46,239 bases of DNA from SFDP01 sp051653625 (GTDB lineage Bacteria; Bacillota; Clostridia; Lachnospirales; Lachnospiraceae): the NCBI GenBank assembly GCA_051653625.1, contig JBOFWM010000123.1:1-46239 (forward strand). Reading direction: 5' to 3'. The notes under the pieces are model-generated. The model was not told where the DNA came from and searched no databases. It worked only from the letters and a program-made list of their open reading frames with translations. The position numbers were made by a program, and so were the translations under genes. Positions 1 through 7,641 of the stretch are shown piece by piece (position 1 is the first letter of the stretch; each line of letters starts with the position of its first letter).

Positions 1-1
1 T

Positions 2-511
2 ATTGAAAAAGAAGAGCGTCCGGTGAGAAGAAATCCACTTATTACCAGTATATTGTATTATTCAAAAGATGTGGAAAGCTTTGGTTCTGGTTTAAAACGA
101 ATTACGTATACATGCAAAGAAGCAGGTGTAAAAGTAGAATTTAATCTTATGAAGTCGGGATTTGTCGCTGTCTTTTATCGAAGAAATTTGGATAAAAGTG
201 TTGATAAAGAAAATATTAAATCAACACAAAGTGGCGATAAAGTGTTGATAAGTGATGATAAAACAATACAAAGTGTTGATTCTTTACGTGAAAAATACGG
301 AAAAGGTGTTGAATTATCGGAAAAAGAAATTCGTATCATAGAATATCTTGGCAGGAACGAGTTTATTACAAATGGAATTGCTAGAGATCTACTTCAGATT
401 GGAACCACTGCGGCAAGAAATTATTTAAATGGGCTTGTCGAAAAAGATATTTTGATGGCTAGTGGTGAGCATAGAGGTAGGAGATATGTGCTAAAAATAA
501 AATACAGATAG
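2..511 (+). CDS. AlbA_2/HATPase_c_4-type ATP-binding regulator, 3' end only
   Basis: The reading frame is open from base 2, so the gene begins outside the window; the GTG at 23 is internal, not a start. The first residues carry the R-N-P-x-I motif followed by an E-S-F-G-S-G-L-K-R-I stretch, which matches the HATPase_c_4 segment of the large family of AlbA_2 'putative DNA-binding / RecG-like' proteins. A lysine- and serine-rich linker follows, then a C-terminal winged-helix-like segment (about the last 65 residues). These proteins are common in accessory regions and are thought to act as ATP-dependent transcriptional regulators. It ends 17 bases before the radical SAM gene, so the two may share a transcript. 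Family assignment is fairly secure; the target is unknown. Confidence 0.7.
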   Translation: MEKEERPVRRNPLITSILYYSKDVESFGSGLKRITYTCKEAGVKVEFNLMKSGFVAVFYRRNLDKSVDKENIKSTQSGDKVLISDDKTIQSVDSLREKYGKGVELSEKEIRIIEYLGRNEFITNGIARDLLQIGTTAARNYLNGLVEKDILMASGEHRGRRYVLKIKYR

Positions 512-528
512 ATAATTAAGGGGAGAGT

Positions 529-1584
529 ATGGAGAAGATTGATTTATACGATCCTAAAGAAACATCAGCATGTTTTTTTAGGACAACTATTAAAGAGCCG
601 TACAAGAAAAGTTTGTTGCAAATTACTGAAAAATGCAATTTGCGATGCAAGCATTGTTTTCTTTCTGCTGAATATGAAGGAAATCAAATGCCTTATGAAA
701 GTATAGAAAATATGATAATACCATATTTAAAAAAAAATAATATTATCAAGGTAACATTAACAGGGGGAGAACCTTTAGTTCATGAAAAAATTTATGATAT
801 AATTGAAGCTTTTACTCAAAACAATATATCTGTAACGGTATGTTCAAATGGCAGCTTGCTTGACACTGCCATCATAAATAGGGTAAAGAAGCTTGCAAAT
901 GTCAAATTTAATATTAGCCTTGATGGGTTTTCTAATGCCTCACATGGGGGATTTAGAAATAGCCAAATCCCAAAGTTATTTGACAGGGTCAAAAAAAATA
1001 TAATGCTTTTAAGCGAAGAAAATTTATTAAATGGAATATTAGTTACACCAAATAAGTTTTCTTCGATTGAAGAGTATGTAGAATTATGCAAATTTGCAAA
1101 ATCTATTCAAGCTAAATATGTATTAATGAATCCCTTATCTCAATATGGGCGCGGAGAAATGTCAAAGAACTTAGCATTTAGTCAACTAGAGCTTAATGAA
1201 TTGAGAAATAGAACCAAAGAGTTTATCGATGATATGTTCGATATTGTATACATTAGATTTCCCAATGAACAAAAGCCATTGAGTAAATGTAATTATGGAA
1301 AAGTATTATATGTTTTTACAGATGGGAACATTGCAATATGCCCATATATGGTTTTTGGAGCTAATAATACGGAAAGCAAATATAAGCCAGAAGACTTTTA
1401 TCTCGGTAATATATTAGAAAAACCAGAAAATTTAGATAAATTACTGAAAAAATATCAGTTGCCTAGAATGCAAGATATAAGTACAAATTGTAGTAAGGAA
1501 TGCAGCAGAGGGTGTATAGCAGCAAAAATCGCAGATGGACGATATATTGAAGAATGTGATTTTGAACTTTGTCCCCAAAAATAA
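529..1584 (+). CDS. Radical SAM/SPASM-type enzyme
   Basis: The 351-residue protein has the radical SAM cluster motif C36-x3-C40-x2-C43 and a T-G-G-E-P motif at 78-82 for S-adenosylmethionine binding. The C-terminal third is cysteine-rich: C254-x11-G-x4-C271, then C321, C325, C329, C343 and C348. This resembles a SPASM/twitch domain binding auxiliary [4Fe-4S] clusters. Such enzymes mostly modify peptides or proteins, sometimes small molecules. ATG 529 has the ribosome site GGGGAGAG seven bases upstream. It is the first of four tightly spaced genes (EEP protein, HAD phosphatase, P-loop kinase). No precursor-peptide gene is visible beside it. It is not a viperin by its cluster context (CNLRCKHC plus SPASM), despite the nucleotide kinase nearby. 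Substrate unknown. Confidence 0.85.
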   Translation: MEKIDLYDPKETSACFFRTTIKEPYKKSLLQITEKCNLRCKHCFLSAEYEGNQMPYESIENMIIPYLKKNNIIKVTLTGGEPLVHEKIYDIIEAFTQNNISVTVCSNGSLLDTAIINRVKKLANVKFNISLDGFSNASHGGFRNSQIPKLFDRVKKNIMLLSEENLLNGILVTPNKFSSIEEYVELCKFAKSIQAKYVLMNPLSQYGRGEMSKNLAFSQLELNELRNRTKEFIDDMFDIVYIRFPNEQKPLSKCNYGKVLYVFTDGNIAICPYMVFGANNTESKYKPEDFYLGNILEKPENLDKLLKKYQLPRMQDISTNCSKECSRGCIAAKIADGRYIEECDFELCPQK

Positions 1585-1598
1585 ATTTAAAGGATATT

Positions 1599-2408
1599 AT
1601 GGTGAAAAAAATTAAATTATTAACATTAAACATTGGGAATCCGTCTTACGAAAGAGTTCAGAAACAAATACAGTGGATTGAAAATAGAGAAGAGGATGTT
1701 TTTATATTAACTGAAACAAAAAACAGCGTTGGATGCAATTATATGGAACAATACTTTTTGGGGAAGATGGATACAAATTCGAAAAAACAGAAGTATTATG
1801 TATCTTTTCCGAAAAGTATAACAAGGGATCTTGGTGTAATGATTATTAGCAAATGGCCACTTGCAAATGCTAATTTTTTATTTGATCAGAATGTTGAGTA
1901 TTATGGAAGAGCTATTGATATAGAAGTAGAACATCCTATCAGAAAACTTAGAGTTGTCGGTTTATATGTACCTTCTAGAGATAGGTCTGAAAAAAAGATT
2001 TTGAGAAAAAAACATTTTATAGAAGAAGTAGTTGATTATCTTTCTGAGAACTCTTCTGTTATTGATGTAGTGTGTGGAGATTTCAATATATTAGAAAGAA
2101 ATCATATTCCACACTACTCGACGTTTTTTTCGTGGGAATATGATTTTTATGATAAGTTATTTAAGCTGGGATATTGTGATGTATATAGAAAAATAAATCC
2201 TCGAAAGAATGAATACAGCTGGGTAGGAAGAACTAATAAGGGTTATAGGTATGATCATATGTTTGTATCAAATAAGATTATTTTACGGAATGTGAATTGC
2301 AGTTACTTGCATGAAACGAGAGTAGACGAAAATAAATTTACAGATCATTCAGGAATGAAACTGGATGTCAGCTTTAATGAAGAAGGAGCGTATAATGAAA
2401 AAAATTAG
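1599..2408 (+). CDS. Endonuclease/exonuclease/phosphatase (EEP) family protein
   Basis: The protein has the EEP catalytic pattern in order: L-T-L-N-I-G-N near the N-terminus, T-E-T-K (metal-binding Glu), C-G-D-F-N (GDxN), Y-D-H-M-F-V-S, and T-D-H-S-G (terminal Asp-His). All key residues are present, so it should be an active Mg-dependent phosphodiesterase or phosphatase. The family includes ExoIII/APE nucleases, tyrosyl-DNA phosphodiesterases, sphingomyelinases and inositol phosphatases, so the substrate is open. I chose ATG 1599 (269 residues) because AAAGGA lies four bases upstream; the in-frame ATG at 1569 lies inside the previous gene and lacks a site. No signal peptide is seen, so it is probably cytoplasmic. 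Its 3' end overlaps the next gene by 14 bases, which implies translational coupling. Confidence 0.8.
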   Translation: MVKKIKLLTLNIGNPSYERVQKQIQWIENREEDVFILTETKNSVGCNYMEQYFLGKMDTNSKKQKYYVSFPKSITRDLGVMIISKWPLANANFLFDQNVEYYGRAIDIEVEHPIRKLRVVGLYVPSRDRSEKKILRKKHFIEEVVDYLSENSSVIDVVCGDFNILERNHIPHYSTFFSWEYDFYDKLFKLGYCDVYRKINPRKNEYSWVGRTNKGYRYDHMFVSNKIILRNVNCSYLHETRVDENKFTDHSGMKLDVSFNEEGAYNEKN

Positions 2409-3717
2409 TGGATGGTTTGATTTGTTAATATCAATAATATTAACAATAATGTTTTATATATGTGGCTGGATTATGCTACCGACAATTTATTCATTTGAAC
2501 CGAATGAGGAAATAAACAATTTCATACTTAGATTCTTGGTCAAACAGTACGCGCAAAATGTTGTTGAGTATATAATTATTGCAGCAATCATTGGTATGGT
2601 AATTTCGTATATAATATTTAAATTGATTGTTAAAATAGTATCTGATAGAACAGGTAACATATTTGATAAACATGGTATCCAAATAAAATATGATAAATTT
2701 TTAAATGATGCATGTGAATTATACATACTAGGTGGAGATATTGATTTTTTACTAAAGTGCAATACACAGTTGGAAAAAATAGAATCATTAGGTGAAAAAT
2801 GTAAAATATTATGTAAACAATATGAAAATCATATTAATAAAAATGAGTTGAAAAAAATTTATAAAAGACTATATGACAATAAGGTAAATATCAGGAGATA
2901 TGATCAAGAATCGGATAAATTTCATAACTTACGTGGACAGATTAAAAGATGCAAAGATGGAACTTATGAGTGTCTGTTAGTTGAAAAGATGGATAAAAAA
3001 GGGAAATTTAAAGTGCTGAATCTAGAAAATCAGTTTGTTATTAATAAATTGATTGAATCATTTGAATCGATTTATAACACTGCGAGGAACCCGTTAATTT
3101 CTGCAGTATTATTTGATATGGGAGGTGTATACTTTGACGGAGACTTTACAAATGATTTTTTAAAGGTTATAAATTCAAAGCTGTCTCAAAATATTCAAGC
3201 GAGCTGGAATCAAAAATTGGTTCTAGACGATAAATTAAATTTGGGTGAGAAAACAATTAATCAATGGGTTGAAGATAATATAAAAAGGGAATTAACTTAC
3301 AATGAAAGACAGGATATAGAAGAGTTGTGGAAAAATATATGGAAGCCAAATCCACTAATGAAGGAATTAGTTGAAAATTTGAAAGAACATAGATATGAAG
3401 TTGGAGTGCTTTCTAATATGGATGCAATTAATGGCGGAAATTATAATGAAAAAGGATATTTAAATGTATTCCCACCGAAGAACAGATTTTTATCATATGA
3501 TTGTAAACTATTAAAACCGGACAAGGAGTTTTATAAACTTGTTTGTGACAAAATGAATTTTGAACCTTATGAAATCTTGTTTATAGATGATCATGAAAAA
3601 AATGTTAATACAGCATCGGATTATGGAATACATGCAATTCAATTTTCACTAAATGATGATAAAGAAATTTTAAACTTAAAAAATGAGTTAAGAAAACTCC
3701 ACATTAACTTTGAGTAA
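2395..3717 (+). CDS. Membrane-anchored HAD-IA family phosphatase
   Basis: The start is ATG 2395, placed by AAGGAG six bases upstream; the ATG at 2365 has no such site. The 440-residue product begins with two hydrophobic helices (about residues 5-32 and 55-80), then a soluble middle region (about 90-235), then a C-terminal HAD domain. HAD motifs are complete: F-D-M-G-G-V (nucleophile Asp), V-L-S-N (motif II), L-L-K-P-D (motif III Lys) and F-I-D-D-H (motif IV acid pair). The middle region, with a Y-I-L-G-G-D start and a conserved-looking F-H-N-L-R-G-Q-I, faintly resembles PLD-like or effector-associated domains, but I see no HKD motif. Membrane anchor plus HAD phosphatase is unusual. It overlaps the EEP gene and lies 11 bases before the kinase gene. 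Confidence 0.75.
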   Translation: MKKISGWFDLLISIILTIMFYICGWIMLPTIYSFEPNEEINNFILRFLVKQYAQNVVEYIIIAAIIGMVISYIIFKLIVKIVSDRTGNIFDKHGIQIKYDKFLNDACELYILGGDIDFLLKCNTQLEKIESLGEKCKILCKQYENHINKNELKKIYKRLYDNKVNIRRYDQESDKFHNLRGQIKRCKDGTYECLLVEKMDKKGKFKVLNLENQFVINKLIESFESIYNTARNPLISAVLFDMGGVYFDGDFTNDFLKVINSKLSQNIQASWNQKLVLDDKLNLGEKTINQWVEDNIKRELTYNERQDIEELWKNIWKPNPLMKELVENLKEHRYEVGVLSNMDAINGGNYNEKGYLNVFPPKNRFLSYDCKLLKPDKEFYKLVCDKMNFEPYEILFIDDHEKNVNTASDYGIHAIQFSLNDDKEILNLKNELRKLHINFE

Positions 3718-3728
3718 AAAGGAGAAAT

Positions 3729-4325
3729 ATGGGAAAGTTTATCGCGTTTGATGGACCGAATGGCTCTGGAAAATCTACAATCATTCGTGAAGTACAAAGA
3801 AAACTTCAGAATTATAATTTGGAGACATATCTTACATCTGAACCAACAAATTCTGAATTGGGTTTATTTACAAGAAAAATTAGTGAGACTATTGATAAAG
3901 AATCCTTAGCATGTTTAGTTGCAGCAGATAGATACAATCACATTACAAATGAAATATTACCTGAAATCAATAGAAACAAGATAGTACTGAGTGACAGGTA
4001 TTTTGTATCCTCCCTACTTTTGCAAAGATTGGATGGTGTTGATGTCGACTTTATTATGAATTTACATAAAAAAATAGTATTGCCCGACTTATATTGTATT
4101 GTTAACGCCGATAGTAGTACGATAGTACAAAGATTAAAAAGTAGAAATAGGTTTACGCGTTTTGAAACAGAACAAAATGTGATAAAAGAATTACAGTTCT
4201 TACAAGAGGCATTAAGAATTATTAAGGACATGGGTATTAATGTAATAGAGGTGAATACAGAAGAAGAAATAGAAATCAGTGTTGACAGAATAGTTGAAAA
4301 TATATTACAACTAATAAATTACTGA
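3729..4325 (+). CDS. Thymidylate-kinase-like nucleoside monophosphate kinase
   Basis: The 198-residue protein starts with a P-loop, F-I-A-F-D-G-P-N-G-S-G-K-S-T (residues 4-17), followed by the D-R-Y-F-V-S-S motif typical of thymidylate kinases and an R-L-K-S-R-N-R-F lid segment. Length matches bacterial dTMP kinases (about 200-215). It is divergent and lies in an accessory cassette, so it is probably not the housekeeping Tmk but a relative acting on a particular nucleotide or nucleotide-like substrate. AAGGAG sits four bases before ATG 3729. It is the last of the four-gene set; no clear hairpin terminator follows directly. Confidence 0.8.
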   Translation: MGKFIAFDGPNGSGKSTIIREVQRKLQNYNLETYLTSEPTNSELGLFTRKISETIDKESLACLVAADRYNHITNEILPEINRNKIVLSDRYFVSSLLLQRLDGVDVDFIMNLHKKIVLPDLYCIVNADSSTIVQRLKSRNRFTRFETEQNVIKELQFLQEALRIIKDMGINVIEVNTEEEIEISVDRIVENILQLINY

Positions 4326-4553
4326 AGTTGACTATGAATAAAAAAGTCGAGATGAGGATAGCCATCAGTAGCCCTGAGCAATACACCCACAAGTAACACA
4401 ATCACTTGAAAACCCAGTATCCAAGCCACTTCCAGCCCCACATTCTCTTTTCAAAGAGATAAAAAGCGGTCAACGCATTTATCAAGAAAAGCCCGATTTT
4501 ACAAGGGTTACAGACGTTGTGGAATGTTGTCAAACGCACTGGATATCATTCCG

Positions 4554-4586
4554 TGTGCAACACGTTTGCAACAGGTGTGCAACAAA
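4554..4586. repeat. Three tandem 11-bp repeats beside the integrase remnant
   Basis: Three consecutive units share the core TGCAACA: TGTGCAACACG, TTTGCAACAGG and TGTGCAACAAA. Short direct repeats at the integrase end of an element are typical of arm-type sites bound by the N-terminal domain of tyrosine integrases, so this may be half of an old attachment region. Two similar units (TGTGAAACGTA, TGTGCAACAAT) occur at 8354-8375. The attachment-site role is inference. Confidence 0.45.
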
Positions 4587-4604
4587 AATATCAAAGATTT
4601 TTAT

Positions 4605-4653
4605 AGGACATTTTTCAGTGAAGCAATTTGCTGGAAAGTGTCCTTTTCTTTTT
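4605..4653. terminator. Hairpin with T-rich tail after the integrase remnant
   Basis: AGGACA (4605-4610) can pair with TGTCCT (4639-4644), followed by a T-rich run. A hairpin of the same design and similar flanks lies at 9369-9418. It may be a terminator on the plus strand or part of the old element end. Confidence 0.4.
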
Positions 4654-4678
4654 GAAAGGACTTTCCTTTCCGTTTTCG

Positions 4679-4916
4679 TTATATCTTATTGATCGCATCG
4701 ACTAGCTCCTTAATATCAAAGTGAGTATAAACTTTCTCTGTGAGTGTCATTGCTCCAGAGTGCCCTACAATTTTCTTGATAATCGTCTGATCAACACCAG
4801 CTTCTGCTAACATAGAAATACAGGTATGCCTACAACAGTGAGGTGTACGGTCAATCTTTAGCTGTTCCATCATGTAAATTGCAACATATTTTTGCATAAA
4901 AGTTCCAAAGTAAAAA
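4679..4916 (-). pseudogene. Tyrosine recombinase (phage-type integrase), C-terminal remnant
   Basis: The last roughly 75 residues are clearly those of a Tn916/phage-type integrase: T-P-H-C-C-R-H-T (box II His/Arg), I-V-G-H-S-G (His) and V-Y-T-H-F-D (nucleophile Tyr), ending D-A-I-N-K-I. The N-terminal DNA-binding and first catalytic Arg parts are missing. The frame runs on into the neighbouring IS21 remnant, but integrase-like sequence stops near 4917, where a TGTATG end of the insertion is plausible. The gene was therefore cut by the IS, and the rest is not seen in the window. Confidence 0.75.
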
Positions 4917-4934
4917 TGTATGTTTATTCCATAG

Positions 4935-4964
4935 TTGATTTTGTATAATGGATGGTCCAAAGAC
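4935..4964. terminator. Perfect 13-bp hairpin after istB
   Basis: ATAATGGATGGTC (4935-4947) and its exact complement (4952-4964) enclose the loop CAAA. It starts 12 bases after the istB stop codon on the minus strand. There is no strong T-run, so it may terminate istB transcription weakly or block read-through into the element. Confidence 0.5.
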
Positions 4965-4976
4965 CATCCATTATCT

Positions 4977-5690
4977 CTATTCATTATCTTCAATAATAAG
5001 TTCTCGTACATTCTTCGTTCGATATGACGGTCCTATTATCTTTATCACATGCGAGTGGTGTAGTAATCTGTCTAATATTGCATTTGCAAGTGTTATATCT
5101 GAAAAAACTTCGCCCCATTTACTAAAAGGTTGATTTGTAGTGATTATTGTAGAAGTGTGTTCATACCGTTTTGTTATTAGTTGAAAAAATAGATTTGCTC
5201 CCAGTTTATCCACCGGAAGATACCCTATTTCATCAATAATAAGAACCCTGTATTTATTGTAATGCTTTAGCCTTGCTTCTAATCTATTTTCATCATAGGC
5301 ATTCTTAAGATTTTGAATTAAATCATGGCAGGATATAAAATAGGTTAACTGTCTTTTACTTGCAGCCTCTATACCTATCGATGTTGCTAGATGAGTTTTA
5401 CCAACACCAGGTGTTCCATAAAATAGTATATTTTCCTTGTTCTCTATAAATCTTAAGGTTGCCAAATCATAGAGCTGGCTTTTATTTATTGCTGGCTGAA
5501 ATGTAAAATCATAATCACAAAGCCTTTTTACATATGGAAAATTTGCTACTGTTATCTGGGTTTTTGATGCTATTGCTGTCCTGTGTTCAATCTCGATATC
5601 TGTTAAATGAATCAATGCCTCCATTAACCCAATTTCTTTTTTAGCCACAATATCGAGGTAATCTTTTATGTAAGTAACAGTCTTTTCCAT
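4977..5690 (-). CDS. istB: IstB-like ATP-binding protein of IS21
   Basis: The 237-residue protein has Walker A G-T-P-G-V-G-K-T-H and Walker B L-I-I-D-E-I-G-Y-L-P, followed by I-I-T-T-N (sensor), as in DnaA/DnaC-like IstB helper ATPases of IS21 elements. IstB assembles on target DNA and activates the IstA transposase. The start at 5690 lacks a good ribosome site. Upstream, at 5723, an ATG with an ideal AGGAGG site opens the short peptide MYAKLITLKL and then hits a stop. Adding one base in the T/A run near 5695 would join the two frames, so a single-base deletion may have damaged the native start. With a broken istA this copy is probably inactive. Confidence 0.8.
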   Translation of the reverse strand: MEKTVTYIKDYLDIVAKKEIGLMEALIHLTDIEIEHRTAIASKTQITVANFPYVKRLCDYDFTFQPAINKSQLYDLATLRFIENKENILFYGTPGVGKTHLATSIGIEAASKRQLTYFISCHDLIQNLKNAYDENRLEARLKHYNKYRVLIIDEIGYLPVDKLGANLFFQLITKRYEHTSTIITTNQPFSKWGEVFSDITLANAILDRLLHHSHVIKIIGPSYRTKNVRELIIEDNE

Positions 5691-5726
5691 TTTTAAAGCT
5701 TCAAGGTTATTAATTTTGCATACATC

Positions 5727-5973
5727 TTATCCTCCTAGATACACATCCATGCTAGAAAGATTATTCTTAATGAAGTCTTCAACTTCTCTATACGTCATTT
5801 CTTTACAGGCGTCTGCACTAAGTATTTCTACGGCATGGGAAAGTGTGTAGTTTAATTTTTTATTACTAAGCGGATGACAAGCAATACAATCGTTGTTATA
5901 ATAAACACAAAGATTACCGTCATCTGTTTCATTTGCGGTTACTGGTTTCTCCGATTTAACTAACTCTGCTACT
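5727..5973 (-). pseudogene. IstA transposase, C-terminal remnant
   Basis: Reading the minus strand from about 5973 gives roughly 80 codons that include Y-Y-N-N-D-C-I-A-C-H-P-L-S-N-K-K and end S-M-D-V-Y-L-G-G with a stop at 5727. This looks like the tail of an IS21 IstA that lies just before istB. The catalytic DDE core and the HTH are missing because the IS1595-type fragment abuts here. The reading was done by hand, so the exact junction is approximate. Confidence 0.55.
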
Positions 5974-6697
5974 TATAGAAGTAAGAAAACATTAGATAAA
6001 TGGCTATTCTATAAGAAAATCTGCCGAAGAAGTAGAAATTAGTATTGCAACCTCATTCTTTTGGCGACACAAAATACTTAACTGTATAAGTGAATTTCTT
6101 GGCGTAGGCTCTGTTGATGGTGTAGTTGAGGCTGATGAAGTTTTCTTTGCATACTCATACAAAGGAACTAAACCTGCTAATATGCCAAGACCTTCTCGTA
6201 AGAGAGGTAAACAAGTTAAAAAGAGAGGTATAAGTAAAGAACAAGTATGTGTTGGCACTGCTCTTGATAGGCAAGGTAATATAATAATTGAACTATTATG
6301 TACTGGTAGAGTTACTGCTAATGAATTAGAACGTCTATATAATAATCGTATAGGGGAAAACTCCATTCTATGTACTGATAGCCATAAGTCGTATATCCAA
6401 TTTGCCGTCGATATGTCATTAGAACACAAGAGAATTAAAAGAGGTAGACATAAAGAAGATATATACCATATAAATCATATAAATAGCCTACATTCTAACT
6501 TGAAGAAATGGCTGGCAAAATTTAATGGCGTTTCAACGAAATATCTTGCGAACTATCTAAAATGGCATAAATGGATAAACTCTTTTAGTACAGAAAAAGA
6601 AATAGTAAGAACTAAAAATTTGATAGTTCATAGCAATATAGCACATAGTTATACTATGGTTAAGGAATTTAAGATTAGAGAGCCAATATTTATTTAA
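5974..6697 (+). pseudogene. IS1595-family (ISXO2-like) transposase, truncated and frameshifted
   Basis: The conserved IS1595 segment S-I-R-K-S-A-E-E-V-E-I-S-I-A-T-S-F-F-W-R-H-K-I-L reads from 6008, continues through V-E-A-D-E (first DDE Asp/Glu region), then T-D-S-H-K-S-Y and H-I-N-H-I-N-S-L-H-S-N-L-K-K-W, and ends at 6697. Upstream, a different frame gives T-Y-R-S-K-K-T-L-D-K-W-L-F-Y. An internal deletion with frame change therefore lies around 6007 and the N-terminal zinc ribbon is lost. The open part after ATG 6182 is 171 residues. It is not expected to be functional. It was joined to the IS21 remnant by nesting or deletion. Confidence 0.75.
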
Positions 6698-6809
6698 ATT
6701 AGATTTTAATTGAATAAATACTGGGATTATAATTTGTAAATTATGTATAATACTAATATAAAGTTTTGAACAATTTTAATAAGATACGAATCATAAAAGG
6801 GAATTTAAT

Positions 6810-7328
6810 ATGAGAAAAAATATTATAAAGTTCATTATAGTGGTATCTGCGTTATTAATTTTTTGTTTTTCGATTGACCATAATTTTGGTCGTTCTTACC
6901 ATCATTTTATTACTAAATCAACTGATTTAACCAAAGAAAATATTGAAAATATATATTTAAACGAAGAGATTAACACAGAAAAAATAATATCAAAATATGG
7001 CAAAGTATCAAATTTTAATCAGGATAATAATTTATATAATTACTACCTTTTAAAAGAAGGTATTGAAATTGCAACCAATAAAGAAGACAATAAAATTATT
7101 AGATTTATTATAAATGATAAAAAAATAAAGACTGAAAAAGGTATAAAAATTGGAGATAAAAAAGATAAAATAATGGAGTTATATGGTAGTGATTATTATA
7201 CTCGTTTAGAACAAGGGGTTAATATTATTGGTTATGTAGATAAAACAAAAAAATGCTCTATAGAATTTTGGTTAGCAAATGATGATAGTATATTGTTCTA
7301 TAGACTTGATTATAATTTTATGCAATAA
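6810..7328 (+). CDS. Hypothetical protein with N-terminal membrane segment
   Basis: The 172-residue, lysine-rich protein starts M-R-K-N and has one hydrophobic helix at about residues 7-22, so it is likely exported or membrane-anchored. There is no lipobox Cys: C19 is within the helix and lacks the usual L-x-G-C context. The rest is predicted soluble, with a segment K-T-E-K-G-I-K-I-G-D-K-K-D-K-I-M-E-L-Y-G. That segment resembles the 'I-G-D-S-x-x-x-V-x-x-x-Y-G' repeat found in small secreted Firmicute proteins. AAAGGGA lies upstream of ATG 6810. It is strongly AT-rich and sits between mobile relics, so it is probably accessory. Function unknown. Confidence 0.6.
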   Translation: MRKNIIKFIIVVSALLIFCFSIDHNFGRSYHHFITKSTDLTKENIENIYLNEEINTEKIISKYGKVSNFNQDNNLYNYYLLKEGIEIATNKEDNKIIRFIINDKKIKTEKGIKIGDKKDKIMELYGSDYYTRLEQGVNIIGYVDKTKKCSIEFWLANDDSILFYRLDYNFMQ

Positions 7329-7641
7329 ATAAAAATTTTATATGGTTAATTGTACTAGATATATATTTGCAAATTTAATATATTGCAATTTAAAATTAAA
7401 GTGGACAAGTCGTCATTTGTCCACTTTGATACTATCTATTATCAACCTTGACTTAAAACAGAGCCTACATTTAAAATAACATCAGTGAATGCACCGTGGA
7501 ACACCTTGTCAACAAGTTCGGTTATTACGGTTTCGGGTTCATAATATCAAATTGAAATAGAAACATACTGATTTTGTGCATTCTTTTATATTTTATAGAT
7601 TCAAAAGTTGTAAATATATTTATATTTAGAAGGGATAATAT
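7329..7641. other. Intergenic stretch with hairpin and a short minus-strand coding relic
   Basis: No complete gene is visible. AAAGTGGACAA (7398-7408) pairs exactly with TTGTCCACTTT (7417-7427) to give an 11-bp hairpin, but no T-run follows. On the minus strand, 7442-7546 is open for 34 codons, including E-L-V-D-K-V-F-H-G-A-F-T-D-V-I-L-N-V-G-S. It has a less AT-rich, protein-like composition and looks like the tail of a lost gene I do not recognise. Confidence 0.4.

Larger units (their letters stand above)
4326..4678. other. Gene-free stretch with mobile-element relics
   Basis: No intact gene is visible. On the minus strand, 4402-4443 encodes the peptide MWGWKWLGYWVFK before a stop; a similar peptide is encoded on the plus strand at 9232-9282, so both look like relics of one lost gene. 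An 11-bp tandem repeat and a hairpin lie further right (listed separately). The position, just past the integrase stop codon, suggests the end of an integrated element. Confidence 0.45.
4917..5973 (-). mobile_element. IS21-family element, 3' part only
   Basis: The segment contains an istB-type ATPase gene and the last part of an istA-type transposase in the usual order (istA before istB, both on the minus strand). The right edge meets an IS1595-type fragment near 5973, so most of istA and one terminus are gone. The left edge near 4917 is inferred from where integrase similarity stops and from a TGTATG sequence there. The element should no longer move by itself. Confidence 0.65.

Noticed and set aside
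529..1584. Identification of the radical SAM gene as a prokaryotic viperin
   Set aside because: A nucleotide kinase is nearby, as in some viperin loci, but the cluster motif context and the C-terminal SPASM-like Cys pattern do not fit viperins.
4679..5011. A complete small integrase gene of 110 residues
   Set aside because: Integrase-like sequence covers only the last part; the first codons are the complement of the IS21 end. It is a truncated remnant.
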